Origin: Chinchilla lanigera
Lineage: Eukaryota; Chordata; Mammalia; Rodentia; Chinchillidae
DNA: 64,000 nt
Assembly: GCF_000276665.1 (NCBI RefSeq)
Contig: NW_004955463.1
Location: forward strand, 10,529,792-10,593,791
Direction of reading: 5' to 3'
Shown in pieces: positions 36,661 to 47,867 of this stretch; the stretch's first letter is position 1; each line of letters starts with the position of its first letter. A program made the translations under genes and the position numbers. The notes below the pieces were generated by a model that was not told the DNA's origin, made no database searches, and was given only the letters and a program-made list of their open reading frames with translations.

Positions 36661-37200
36661 TTTATCTATATTTTCTATAAGAGAATCCATACATTATTTA
36701 AGCTTATTTATCTGATATATTTCACTTAATTTTATGGTCTCAAGGTTCATGAATTCATCCATGAATGCCTCATCTTTATCCATCTTTATGTCAGAGCAGT
36801 ACTCCACTGTGTGTAAATATCGTATTTTCTATAATCATTCATCTTTTGATGGGCATAGAAGCTGTTTCCAAGATTCAACTACTATAAATGTTCTACTATA
36901 AATATGGTATACATATATCAGTGTAAGATGATGACATCAACTGTTTTAGGATAATACTGAGAAAGGGAATAGTTGGTTCAAATGGAATTTTTATTTTTAG
37001 TTCTTGGCTAGAACCTCCATATTGATTTCTACAGTGCTGGTACTAGCTTTCATTCCTACCAATAACATAGAAGGCTTTCCCCCTGCAGCCTTATCAGCAA
37101 TTACTATTATTTGATTTCTTGATGACTGGCATTCTTTCTCGAGTAAAGATGGTATCTCAGTGCTGTTTTAATTTGCACTTCTCTAATGCTCAGTGATATT
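36661..37200 (-). mobile_element. L1 3' region (old)
   Basis: Plus strand follows the reverse complement of L1: AGCAGTACTCCACTGTGTGT near 36795, ATTCATCTTTTGATGGGCAT near 36837, AACCTCCATATTGATTTCTA near 37012, GATGGTATCTCAGTGCTGTT near 37148. Highly diverged. Confidence 0.8.
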
Positions 37201-37202
37201 GA

Positions 37203-37400
37203 AGGTAGGAAATAGGAAATAGGGAGATCTTTTTTCAAATGGAAAAGGGAACAAGAGATGGAGGGAAGAGGGAAGGAGTGAAGGAAAAGAGAATGGAAAA
37301 GAAACTAAAGAAAAAAATAGAAATAGAACTTTTGCAAATGGAAAGGAAACCATGAGTTGGAAGGAGTATGGAGGGATGGGGGAGTAAGGAGTGAACAAAT
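37203..37400. repeat. Purine-rich tract
   Basis: Dense GGGA/GAAA/GGAA runs on the plus strand starting exactly where the antisense L1 alignment ends. The matching minus-strand frame of 94 codons is low-complexity. Confidence 0.75.
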
Positions 37401-38599
37401 AATTAAGGTGTATATGTAGCTGCATCAACTCTGCACAGTAAATGTGATCATTATGTATGGCAAACATATACTAATACAAAAGTGGTACTCTTGATTCCCT
37501 TAGTGACTGAGGACTTAAGAAATGTCTGATCATACTTTAGAAGCCTTGGGGGATATAAAGGGAAAGCTAGAGATAATTAGGATACAAAATATTAGACACA
37601 AAGTAAAGTCCAAGAAGTATTGAATTTTCTTCAAGTCCTGATAAGTTATCCTATAAACCAATTTTTAATATTATATTAGGGATTATTATCTGCTTTAAAG
37701 ATTATGAAAAACTCTACATTGCCTAATGAATTTTTAGAGTTTCAAAGTTAGTAAATAAATTTATATATTCATGACACTAGCGCTTCAATTTAATAGTATA
37801 CATTTAGTTTCAAATTTTTTTCTACTGTGCATATTTTCTACTATATCATAATTTATGTGAGCACTTTAACCATGTCTTTTTCATAAAGCCATATTCTAGA
37901 AACTAGCTAATAACAAATATTTGTGGGATAAATTAATAAAGTAAATTAGTATGGTATGGTGATTATTATAACTTTGGGTCATTAGAGAAATACAGTCTCA
38001 TGGAGATTTAGATTAGCTTTTTTTCTTCAATTTCTGCACTTTGGTAATTGTTGAAATATTTCTGGAGAATTTTTTGTTTTACATAATAACATGTGAGGTA
38101 CTAGGAATTCTTCTGAGAAACAAAACCAGCACACAAAATAAACATTGGAAATTGTGGCTTATCTGAGCTTCCACTGTAGAATACTGCAAATTTTGTATCT
38201 TGAAACTTGAAAGGGACATTAAATGATTCACTTATGACAAAGCTTAGAATAATAATTCACATATCACTTCATAAATTTTGAAGATATTACTTAGGCTTTA
38301 GAAATTAAAAAATCAACTATTCTTCAAAATGTATTCTTCCTGTCCTTTCAATATAACAAGGGTCTCAGTGTTTAGTAGATATTATGGTTATTCAAATTTA
38401 AGAACTTCCTTCTCGTTTGCAACTAACCTGTATTGACCTGAACAAAAGTGTGAGTACAAACAATGTGAACAACTTTGAAAGCAGGACACTTCTTATTGCC
38501 TATTTCTTCTTTCTTCTTGCATAAAATTAATTTGTGAATCTTGTGCAAAAAGCTATTATTATGTAGGTAATGAAAGTACAAATGAAATGTAATTCTAAT
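37401..38599. other. No recognisable feature
   Basis: AT-rich unique-looking sequence. Confidence 0.4.
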
Positions 38600-39462
38600 T
38601 TCTAAATCTGAGGAAGAAACCTAAAAAATAAGAAAGCCATACACCAAAATTCCTTATATATATATAAATACGTATATATATGTATATGTCTGCAAACATT
38701 CCTTACAAAATAATAAATGACATCCAGCACTATGTAGTAAGACTATGTTATGACCAAGTATCATTTATATCATTAATGCAAATTTTATTTAATATTTGAA
38801 AAGGAAAAGCAATCGATGTAAATCACTGTACTAACAGAGTAGCAGAAAGCAAAATGTATTACAACAGATTTGGAAAAATGTATAGTGCACAATTGCTAAC
38901 ACAATTATATTAGAAACATGCAGAGTACTAGAAATAAATATTCAAAATGATAAAACTCATCCATAATAAATTTCTATCTCATGTTTCAGTTAAAAATGAG
39001 AGCATCTGGGGCTGGGGATTTAGCTCAGCGGCAAAAGCGCCTGCCTTGCAAGCGCAAGGTCATGAGTTCGGTTCCCGGTACCGGAGAAAAACGAAAAAAA
39101 AAAAAAAAACAGAGAGCATCTGTAGAAATGAGAATAGACAACTTTTATCATGCATTCTCAGCACTGCACATTAGGGACTAGCCTTGGCACTAGGGAATTA
39201 CAATGAAGTCGAAGGAAGAAGTTCAGAAAGGAAAAAAACATACTTGTGTTTTTTCCAGATGGTATAATTTTTTGTTTAGAAAATTTCAGAGGATCTGCAA
39301 AACAACTGATAGGTCTAATACATGAATTTTATAAAGATAGACAAGTCATATTGAAATATCAGATATGTTATTAGAAATTAGCAATAACTAATTGGAAAAT
39401 TTACAATAATTGCATAAGTAGAAAAGTTATTCTAGAAATTTATAAAATATTTAGAACTCGAT
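38600..39462 (+). mobile_element. L1 ORF2 reverse-transcriptase region (old)
   Basis: Follows L1 ORF2 order in the plus direction: an ATGTATTACAACAGATTTGG region, TGCATTCTCAGCACTGCACA near 39150, and TTCCAGATGGTATAATTTTT near 39253. Split by the ID at 39009. Probably the 5' part of the same old element that resumes near 42900. Confidence 0.65.
39009..39111 (+). mobile_element. ID-type SINE (near-consensus)
   Basis: Intact tRNA-Ala-like body: A box TAGCTCAGCGG, then GCCTTGCAAGCGCAAGG and B box GAGTTCGGTTCCC, then a short connector and A-rich tail. GAGAGCATCTG at 38998-39008 and 39112-39122 is a perfect 11-bp target duplication. It is among the least changed copies here and a good proxy for the active sequence. 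Confidence 0.96.
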
Positions 39463-39745
39463 ATCTACACAGAAAATGAGGAAAGAGGAAATCAGAAGAC
39501 AACCACTGAAACTTTCTGAAATGATAGCAGCAGAAGTGAAAAAAACAAATGGAAGCAGCTATAGAAAAATAATCTGTAATGTGCAAAAAGAAATGATGAT
39601 CAAATTGAGTGATATTCAAGCAAAGACAGACAAAAAATAGAAAAGCTCAGGAAAACAGTGGAAACTATGAATGCCTAACATAAAACAGAAATGGAATCAG
39701 TGACATAGATCCAAACAAAGCTCCATGAGATTAAAAACTCCATTG

Positions 39746-39927
39746 GGGGGCTGGGGATTTAGCTCAGTGGCAAAGTGCCTGCCTGGCAAGCACAAGGTCA
39801 TGAGTTCGGTTCCNNNNNNNNNNNNNNNNNNNNNNNNNNNNNNNNNNNNNNNNNNNNNNNNNNNNNNNNNNNNNNNNNNNNNNNNNNNNNNNNNNNNNNN
39901 NNNNNNNNNNNNNAAAAAAAAAAAAAA
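39746..39927 (+). mobile_element. ID-type SINE containing assembly gap
   Basis: GGGGATTTAGCTCAGTGGCA and GCCTGGCAAGCACAAGG are intact; the sequence breaks off inside the B box at GTTCGGTTCC and resumes in the A tail. AAAAACTCCATTG at 39733-39745 and 39928-39940 is a perfect 13-bp target duplication, so the element is complete in outline. Confidence 0.93.
39814..39913. other. Assembly gap (100 N)
   Basis: Exactly 100 undetermined bases, the conventional placeholder for unknown length. It falls at the junction of ID body and A-rich tail. Long frames crossing it are artefacts. Confidence 0.98.
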
Positions 39928-41054
39928 AAAAACTCCATTGAAAGTTATACAACAGATTGAATGAAAGGAAGAATAGAATATCAGATCTAGAAGACAAAGT
40001 TGAGACTAGTGACCAGGAAAAGAAAGATATCTTAAAAATAGCAAGAGACCATGAAAAATCAATCCAACAGATATAAGATAAAGCAATGAAGAATAACATA
40101 AGATTGATTGGAATAAATGTGGAAGCTGGAAGCAGCAAAAAAGCCATTACAAATGTTTTCACAGAAATAATAGCAGAAAATATCCCAAAGATGGATAAAG
40201 CACTTCACACACAAATTAAAGAGGATATTGAACCATGGCCAAAATAAATCCACAAGAAGGTATATAATAGTCAAGACTCCAGAAATTCAGCACAAGAACA
40301 AAATATTAAAACAGGAAGCCAAAGAAACATGCCAAATATAAAGGAAAGCCCATCAGAATCACAGCAGACTTCTCAACACAAATCCTAAAATAAGGAGAGC
40401 TTAGAATGAGGTGTTTCAAGCCCTAAAAGAAAATAATCTTCAACACAGACTGATGTACCCTGCAAAACTCTTCTTTAAATGCAATGGAGAAATAAGATAT
40501 TTCCATAACAAACAACTGAAGAAATTCATGACCACCAAACCAGCTCTCCACAATGATCTAAAGGACATAGTAGAAAGAGAAAATGAAGACCACCACCACA
40601 AGAATAATAGAAAGAAGCAGGGCTAGCAATTAAACAGAAGAGAGAGACAGGGAACCAACAACAGGAAAATAACATGAAAAAGTTTAGCTAATACATATCA
40701 GTTATAAACAACAATGTAAACAGCCTCAATTCACCAGTCAAAAGAGAGACTGGCAGAATGGATCAAGAAACAAGATTCAACAATGTGCCGTATACAAGAA
40801 ACACATTTAACTCCTCTCCCCCAAATTCATAGACTAAAAGTTAAAGAATGGAGAACAATACTCCACGCCATAGGAACCCAGAAAAAAGCAGGGTAGGTAT
40901 TCTATTTGAAGACAATAAAAACTTTAAGCCAAAACTGATCAAAAGAGAAAAAGAAGGTCACTCCTTACTCATTAAGAGAAAGCTCCAAGAGAAAGAAATA
41001 ATAATCATAAATATGTATGTACCAAATACTGGTGTACCCAACTACATAAAATAA

Positions 41055-41200
41055 ATTTTTTTATGTTTTTGAGACAGGGTCTGGCTATGCAATTCAGGCT
41101 GGCCTTGAGCTCACTTTGTTGCCCAGGCTGCTCTCAAACTTGCAATGACCCTCCTGCCTCCTGAGTGCTGGGAATACAGGAATGGACCACCACACCTGGT
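41055..41200 (-). mobile_element. B1-type (7SL-derived) SINE
   Basis: Plus strand begins with a T-rich tail and TTTTTGAGACAGGGTCTGGC, then GGCTGGCCTTGAGCTCACTT and CAGGCTGCTCTCAAACTTGC, ending CCACCACACCTGG. This is a B1 on the minus strand, inside the L1 endonuclease region. Left ACATAAAATA and right ACAACAAATA may be a decayed target duplication. Confidence 0.93.
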
Positions 41201-43594
41201 GACAACAAATATTAGTGGACATGAAAAACCTAATGAGCACTAACACAATTGTAGTAGAGGACCTTAATACCTGACTCTCACAAATAGATAGATCAACTAC
41301 ACAAGAAAATCAACAAAGAAACATCAGAATTAAACCAAGACTTAGAACAAATGGATTTCATAGATGTCTACAGAATGCTCCTCCCCTAAACATCAGAATA
41401 CACATTCTCAGCTGCACATGGGATATTTTCCAAAATAAACCACATATTAGCCCATAAAACATGCTTAAGTAAATGCAGAGGAATTGAAATCATAGCATGA
41501 ATGCTATCTGATCATAGCTCAAAATGAATTAAGGATGTAAATATTAATACAGGAACACTAAATATACTGAAAGAAAAACTAGGTAGAAGTTTTAAAGACA
41601 TAGGGGTAGGCATGAACAAACTTCATGAACAAAACCCGGACTGCATGGGAAATACTACAGAAAATCAACAAACGGGATTTCACCTTACTAAAAAGTTTTT
41701 TCACAACAGAAGTAAAAATACAATCACCAATAGAGTGAAAAGACAGCCCATGGAGTGGGAAAAAATTATAGCCAGTTGTCCCTCAGATAAATGACATATC
41801 TAGAACATATAAAGAATTGAAAAAATCTGGTACCCCAAATTCAAAGACCCAATCCAATAATGAGCATCTTGGATGAATACATACTTCTCAGATGAAGAAA
41901 TATAAATGGTAAATAAATATATGAAAAAATGTTCAACATCATTGGTCATCTGAAAGATGCAAATTAAAACACCACTGAGATTTCACCTTTCTCTAGAAAA
42001 AACGGCCATCGTTAAGAAATAAATCAATAAGAAATGCTGGATGGGCTGTGGAGAAAAAAGAACTCTTCTCCACTGGTGGTGGGAGTGTAGACTGGTACAA
42101 TCACTGTGTAAATCATATGGAGATTCCTCAAAAAGCAAGGATTAGAAGTCTCATTTAATCTAGTTATTCCCCTTCTGAGTATCCTTCCAGAAGAATTGAA
42201 AACATCATGCCACAGCAATATATGTGCAACCATGTTTATAGCAGCACAATTTATAATAGCTAAATATTGGAAATAACCCAAATGCCCATCAACTGGGGAA
42301 TGATTTAAAAAGATTTATTTTTTATATAATGGAGTAGTATTCAGTCATAAAGAAGGATGAACCTGAGACTTTTATAAGTAAATGGATGCAATTTGAGACT
42401 GCATTCATAAGTGAAATAAATGAGACTCATGTGTAAACATATCGTCTCACTAGTGTGAGAATCTGAACAAGTAAATAGGACCCAAAATGTGCAATAGATA
42501 TTGTGAATTGGGAAGAAAATGTTCAAAGAAAAGAGAAACTATGATAGAAAAGGGGACAGGAAGGAAAGATAAGGTAGATGTACTGCTAGTTTCTCTTAGT
42601 TAGTTGAAAAGAAAGGTTTGTGTTAATGTTAGGACAATAGCTCATGCTTATATCTTATATCTTATTAACTACTCTGAAGATAACCATATGCAATGTATTA
42701 TTGTTACTCTCCTATTATCTTGTTTTGAAATTCTGTTTTATATTTTTCTTCTTTTCATAATAAAATATAGAAAAAGAAATAAAAAAATTAAAACTGGAAT
42801 GTTATACAGTGTTCACACTGCAGTACAAAAGAAATTCAGTGGAAATACAATGACTCATCAAAAATGTTTGCCAGATAAACTGGCTATGGGAAAAATTGCA
42901 TGGGTACTTAGCTAACTGCATACATCAAATTAACTTAAAGTATATCAAAGTCATAAATATTAAACCAAAAATCATGCATGTTTTAGAAGAAAGCAGGAGA
43001 CAAGTATCACAATCTTGGGCAAGGTAATCAATTCCTGAAACAGAAAAAAGCATGGGCCATAAAAGAAAGAAAATATAACTTGGACTTCATTGCACTTAAA
43101 AGAGAAAATGTGCTTATAAAGACATTAAGAAACAGGAAAAACATTAGGGGAACCTGTTTTAAAAAACAGTAATAAGATTATGAATTTGTAAGATTATACC
43201 AAACAAGGGACTTGCAACCAGAAGATATAAAGAGCCATTTCAGCTCTATGACAAAAACATAAATGATATGAGAAAGGGTACAAGTTAATCAGATAACTGA
43301 CAAAGTGTTCACAATAGAGTGAAGCAAAGTACCCTTAGTCATCAGTTGAATGCGAATTAAAATAAAAATTAGACTACACTATCATAGTCACCCATTGTTT
43401 GTCGTTTTATTTTATAGTAGTTCTGTTACCTATGACCAGAAGTCATCCAAGTATATTAAATAAAAAATTCTAATATAAATAATTATAAATTTAAAATTAC
43501 ATGCCAGTATGTGTAGCATGATGAAATCTTGGCCTGTTTTGCTCCATCCTTCCCAGGACATGAAATAATCCATTGTTCATCATTTTGGATATAT

Positions 43595-43682
43595 ATTTGG
43601 AAATATATAGATAGGTAGATAAATAGATGATGATAGATAAATGCAGATGTAGATATAGATATAGATACAAAAATATATATTC
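43595..43682. repeat. (GATA)n-like microsatellite
   Basis: Imperfect ATAGATAGGTAGATAAATAG units. Confidence 0.85.
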
Positions 43683-44265
43683 ATTCTCTGACATGTTTCT
43701 TAGTTCCACCTCAATTTTATAATGCTATCACAACGCTTGTGTTCAATCAATCCTTATTTCACTTAGCAGTGGCTCCAAAATGCAAGACTAGTGGTGTTGA
43801 AAGTTCAGATGTGTCGGAAGGAAACTAAAATTCTTCCTTTAACTGAAAAAGACATTTTCAATTTGCTTCGGAAAGAAAAAATGTACGGTAAAGTTGTTAA
43901 CATCTATGCCAGGTGAGAACAAGAAAAAACAATATGTGTAGAGTTTGGGGTTTTCAGTTTTAATCATGCATTAAGGGATTTAGAAAATATTCTCCAAGGA
44001 TAAAAGGGGCTACTGAGTACATACATCAGAATGTATGTACTGACCATGACAACTGTGGACTAGAATTCATTTAATCTTCATGAAAATGTAAACTAACCAG
44101 TTTGGAAAATAATTTGACAGTGTCTTAAAAGTAAAAATACTATTAAATCAGTTACTCTCTTGCTAGGTATATACTCAAGAGAAATGATACCACATATCCA
44201 CACAGAGACAAACATGAAAGCTCTTAGTAGCTTATTTTTTATTGCCTCAAAATAAAACCAACCCA

Positions 44266-44374
44266 GGGGGCTGGAGATTTAGCTCAGCGGCAAAGCGCCT
44301 GCCTGGCAAGTGCAAGGTTGTGAGTTCGGTTCCCAGCACCAGAGAAAAACCAAAACCAAAAAAAAAAAAAAAAA
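44266..44374 (+). mobile_element. ID-type SINE
   Basis: GGGGGCTGGAGATTTAGCTC, GCGCCTGCCTGGCAAGTGC, B box GAGTTCGGTTCCC and a pure A tail. AAAACCAACCCA at 44254-44265 and 44375-44386 is a perfect 12-bp target duplication. Confidence 0.96.
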
Positions 44375-44560
44375 AAAACCAACCCAAATGTCCATTAACA
44401 GTAAATGGGTAAATAAATCATACTATTCCAAATTTATATAATATCATATAATATTCAAAAGCAAAAAGTTCTAAAAACACACAGACATAGTTGAATATTG
44501 AATCATTATCATGCAAAAATCAGCTAGAATTAGAGTCTATATTGTGATGTATATTTATAT

Positions 44561-45064
44561 CTTTTGTTGTTTAAGGAAGATGAGTGGAAAGTAGTTGAAG
44601 AATTGCCATAAGGGAATAATTCAGGATAATGACAATATTGCGCTCTTTACTTTGGTGAATAATTCATATTTTAGTGATATGTCAAAGCACATAAAATTAT
44701 ACCATTCATATATATACACTTGAGCAGGATCTCAGAAAATAAAGTAAAATTGTGGTAAAAGTAATAAGAGCACAGAGAAAAGGAACATAACATTTTTTAG
44801 AAATGGAGAAAATATTTCTAGATGAGGTAGTGGGTGTATGTTTAGTGATGAAACTGCTATATTTTGTAAAACTGAAGCTGAGTTAGTGTTTGTCATTATT
44901 GTTGTTCTCTGAGCTACATTTCTGAAAGATACAAAAGTAGGTAAGTAAGAGCTTCCATCCTACTTTTCCAGGGTAAGTCAGAAGGAAAAGGAAAAACTAT
45001 GCTGCCTGGATGTCTGGAGGTGAGCGGGCTTATGAGAATTTTTTTCATTTCTTTCCTCTTTCAG
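44561..45064. other. No recognisable feature
   Basis: Unique-looking sequence ending in a pyrimidine tract (45042-45062) that could be a splice acceptor. Confidence 0.4.
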
Positions 45065-45156
45065 ATCTGAGAAGAGTCGATGAGACAAGACCTCACCATT
45101 CCATCAGAAGCACTGAGTGGGGGTAGAAGTAGCTTCTTGCTGGACAACTCAGTGAG
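45065..45156 (+). other. Candidate non-coding exon
   Basis: Preceded by TTTCATTTCTTTCCTCTTTCAG, a strong-looking pyrimidine tract with AG, and followed by GTGAGT, a strong donor. The 92-nt body is GC-richer than its surroundings and is not a recognised repeat. No coding frame stands out. The donor lies in a perfect 14-bp inverted repeat. Splice-like signals occur by chance, so this is only a candidate. Confidence 0.3.
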
Positions 45157-45184
45157 GTGAGTATGAAAACCTCACCTCACTGAG
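45148..45184. repeat. Perfect 14-bp inverted repeat
   Basis: CTCAGTGAGGTGAG at 45148-45161 and its exact reverse complement at 45171-45184 with a 9-nt loop. Confidence 0.95.
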
Positions 45185-45295
45185 ATAGGCGCATATGGTT
45201 AAGCATGCCTTGACATCTCCGCACATTAAGGGCTTTCCTTAGGTTTTCCTACTCAAGATTTTAAATCTTTCCAAAAATGGAAATAATAATAATAA

Positions 45296-46305
<1,010 letters not shown>

Positions 46306-47867
46306 TTTCTAAGAAACACAGTGTGGTCTACTCCATGTCTAGTTTTACTATAATGGGAAAAGTAACTTATATATATATATACATATAGATGCAAGTAAGT
46401 ATGTATGTGTGTTCAAATTAATTCCCAGGGGCATGGAAGTGAAAAAGTCTTATCTAAAATAAATTTCATAACAATAAACTCATTCAGTTCATTGAAAATA
46501 AAACTTATTTAAAGGGCTTTATATTTGGAAATTATTTGAGAACAGAACTACTCTTTATTGAGGACACTGTGTATAGATAGAAGAAATTTCCAAAGCACAC
46601 ATCAAATATATTATATTTATCAAGTCATATAGCAAAATTGAAAGCCAGTTTTGAGAGATTATTCAGAAGCTTCTTCATTTTAAAAACTGGAAATAATGTC
46701 ACATGTGTTCCTAAAAATAATCCATTACCCCTATGTTATCATGAATTAGCAGATTCTAACAGCTGCATTTTATGTATGCCTCTCTGAATACAAAAAGCAA
46801 GTTACCTTTTTTGTTCCAAAAGAGCAAAATTTGGAGCAAAGACTGGACTGGCATTCTGAGCAATCACATTTTTGTCACTTGAGAAGAAATTTGCTAATCA
46901 TGTGTCACCTGCATCAAGCACTTGCCTTATCAGTGAAAAAAGTGCACAGATATAACAGCTAAAATAGAAATGTGTTTCCCAATGTTTAACAGAACAGTCC
47001 TAATTTTACTGGTTGTTATCATCATGGACTGCACAGTTGCCATTTTAACCATATCTTAATGCAGTTTGAGAATATATGTTAATTGCTACTTACTGTTTTT
47101 TTAAAAGTCTTTACAGGGATCAGTCTAACATCCACAAAGGTTCTACTACCTATATTGCTCTGAAATGGATGTGAGAAATGTAAGTTTTATAACAGTAGTA
47201 TTTATTCTGTTTCATTTCTTAAAATTCAGTTTTTAAAAATAAAATAAATAAGTTGTACTTACCTCCCATCAGTAAATCTTTCCTGAAGGCATTCCTGTAT
47301 CTCCTCTGCCATTCCTTAATTTCCCTTCCCTTCGCAGTGATTTCATCTTCAGGTTCTGTTGCATTTTTCTCTGAATTCCGTCACTTCCATCAATGTGCCC
47401 TCTTCTCTTCAATTATTCCCCTTCATCTAACAAAGCTCAACACAGTAGCAACGTATTTGTTTTCTTTCCATCAAAGTTCTGCCACTGATAATTTCCTTTC
47501 TTCTTTTGCTGATGTAGAAATAGTTTACTGCCAGTTTCATAATTGTTTTTTCTGCATAATCCATTGTTTTTCTTACTTGCTTAGAAAAAGTTTTCATAAT
47601 ACAGTTTTCAAATATGTCTAAGAAAAATTTCAGTATTTAAAAAACAATCTCCATAAGTAATATTTAATGCTGTTTGTCAAATACCTGGCTTCTCTTACAC
47701 TGCATGATACTCTTGAACCTGTCTGTCCTCCGGAAGACCAGGGTAGTCATATGACTTGCTTTGGTCCATAAGAATGAAGACAATCATGTGCCATGCCCTG
47801 ATTGAAATCCTAAGAATTCATGAATGCTTTACAGTTTTCTTTTTCTTTTGTCTGGTTTGTCAGTCAA
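46306..47867. other. Unassigned sequence
   Basis: The first tens of bases may be residual 3'UTR of the retrocopy. A small AT repeat lies at 46369-46390. The 122-codon plus frame at 47253-47621 is rich in F, S and L, as expected for chance frames in T-rich DNA, and shows no recognised domain. Confidence 0.4.

Larger units (their letters stand above)
39463..42792 (+). mobile_element. L1 with ORF1/ORF2 remnants and 3'UTR
   Basis: The longest L1 here, about 3.3 kb. ORF1-like sequence runs 39463-40680 (for example KENNLQHRLMYPAKLFFKC in frame 40411-40626). The ORF2 endonuclease domain begins near 40740 with IQETHL-like sequence and ends near LSDHSS at 41500-41520; SDH is a conserved part of the L1 endonuclease active region. 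After 41530 it jumps to the ORF2 C-terminus, so RT is deleted. A 3'UTR ends A-rich near 42792. An ID with an assembly gap and a B1 interrupt it. Stops are frequent: inert. Confidence 0.9.
42900..44560 (+). mobile_element. L1 ORF2 C-terminus (old), split by ID
   Basis: Resembles ORF2 in plus order: TTTTAGAAGAAAGCAGGAGA near 42981, CTTGGACTTCATTGCACTTA near 43078, CTTGCTAGGTATATACTCAA near 44159 and CCCAAATGTCCATTAACAG near 44384. More diverged than the L1 ending at 42792, so it is likely the host copy into which the younger one inserted. A 43400-44060 stretch aligns poorly. Confidence 0.7.

Noticed and set aside
39009..39111. tRNA-Ala-like sequence with A and B boxes
   Set aside because: It has an A-rich tail and target duplications, so it is an ID retroposon and not a tRNA gene. 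The same applies to the other eight copies.
39764..40162. 132-codon minus-strand frame
   Set aside because: Crosses the 100-N gap and lies antisense to L1; an artefact.
47253..47621. 122-codon plus frame of F/S/L-rich composition
   Set aside because: T-rich DNA yields such frames by chance; no signal peptide with cleavage site, domain or splice context that I recognise.
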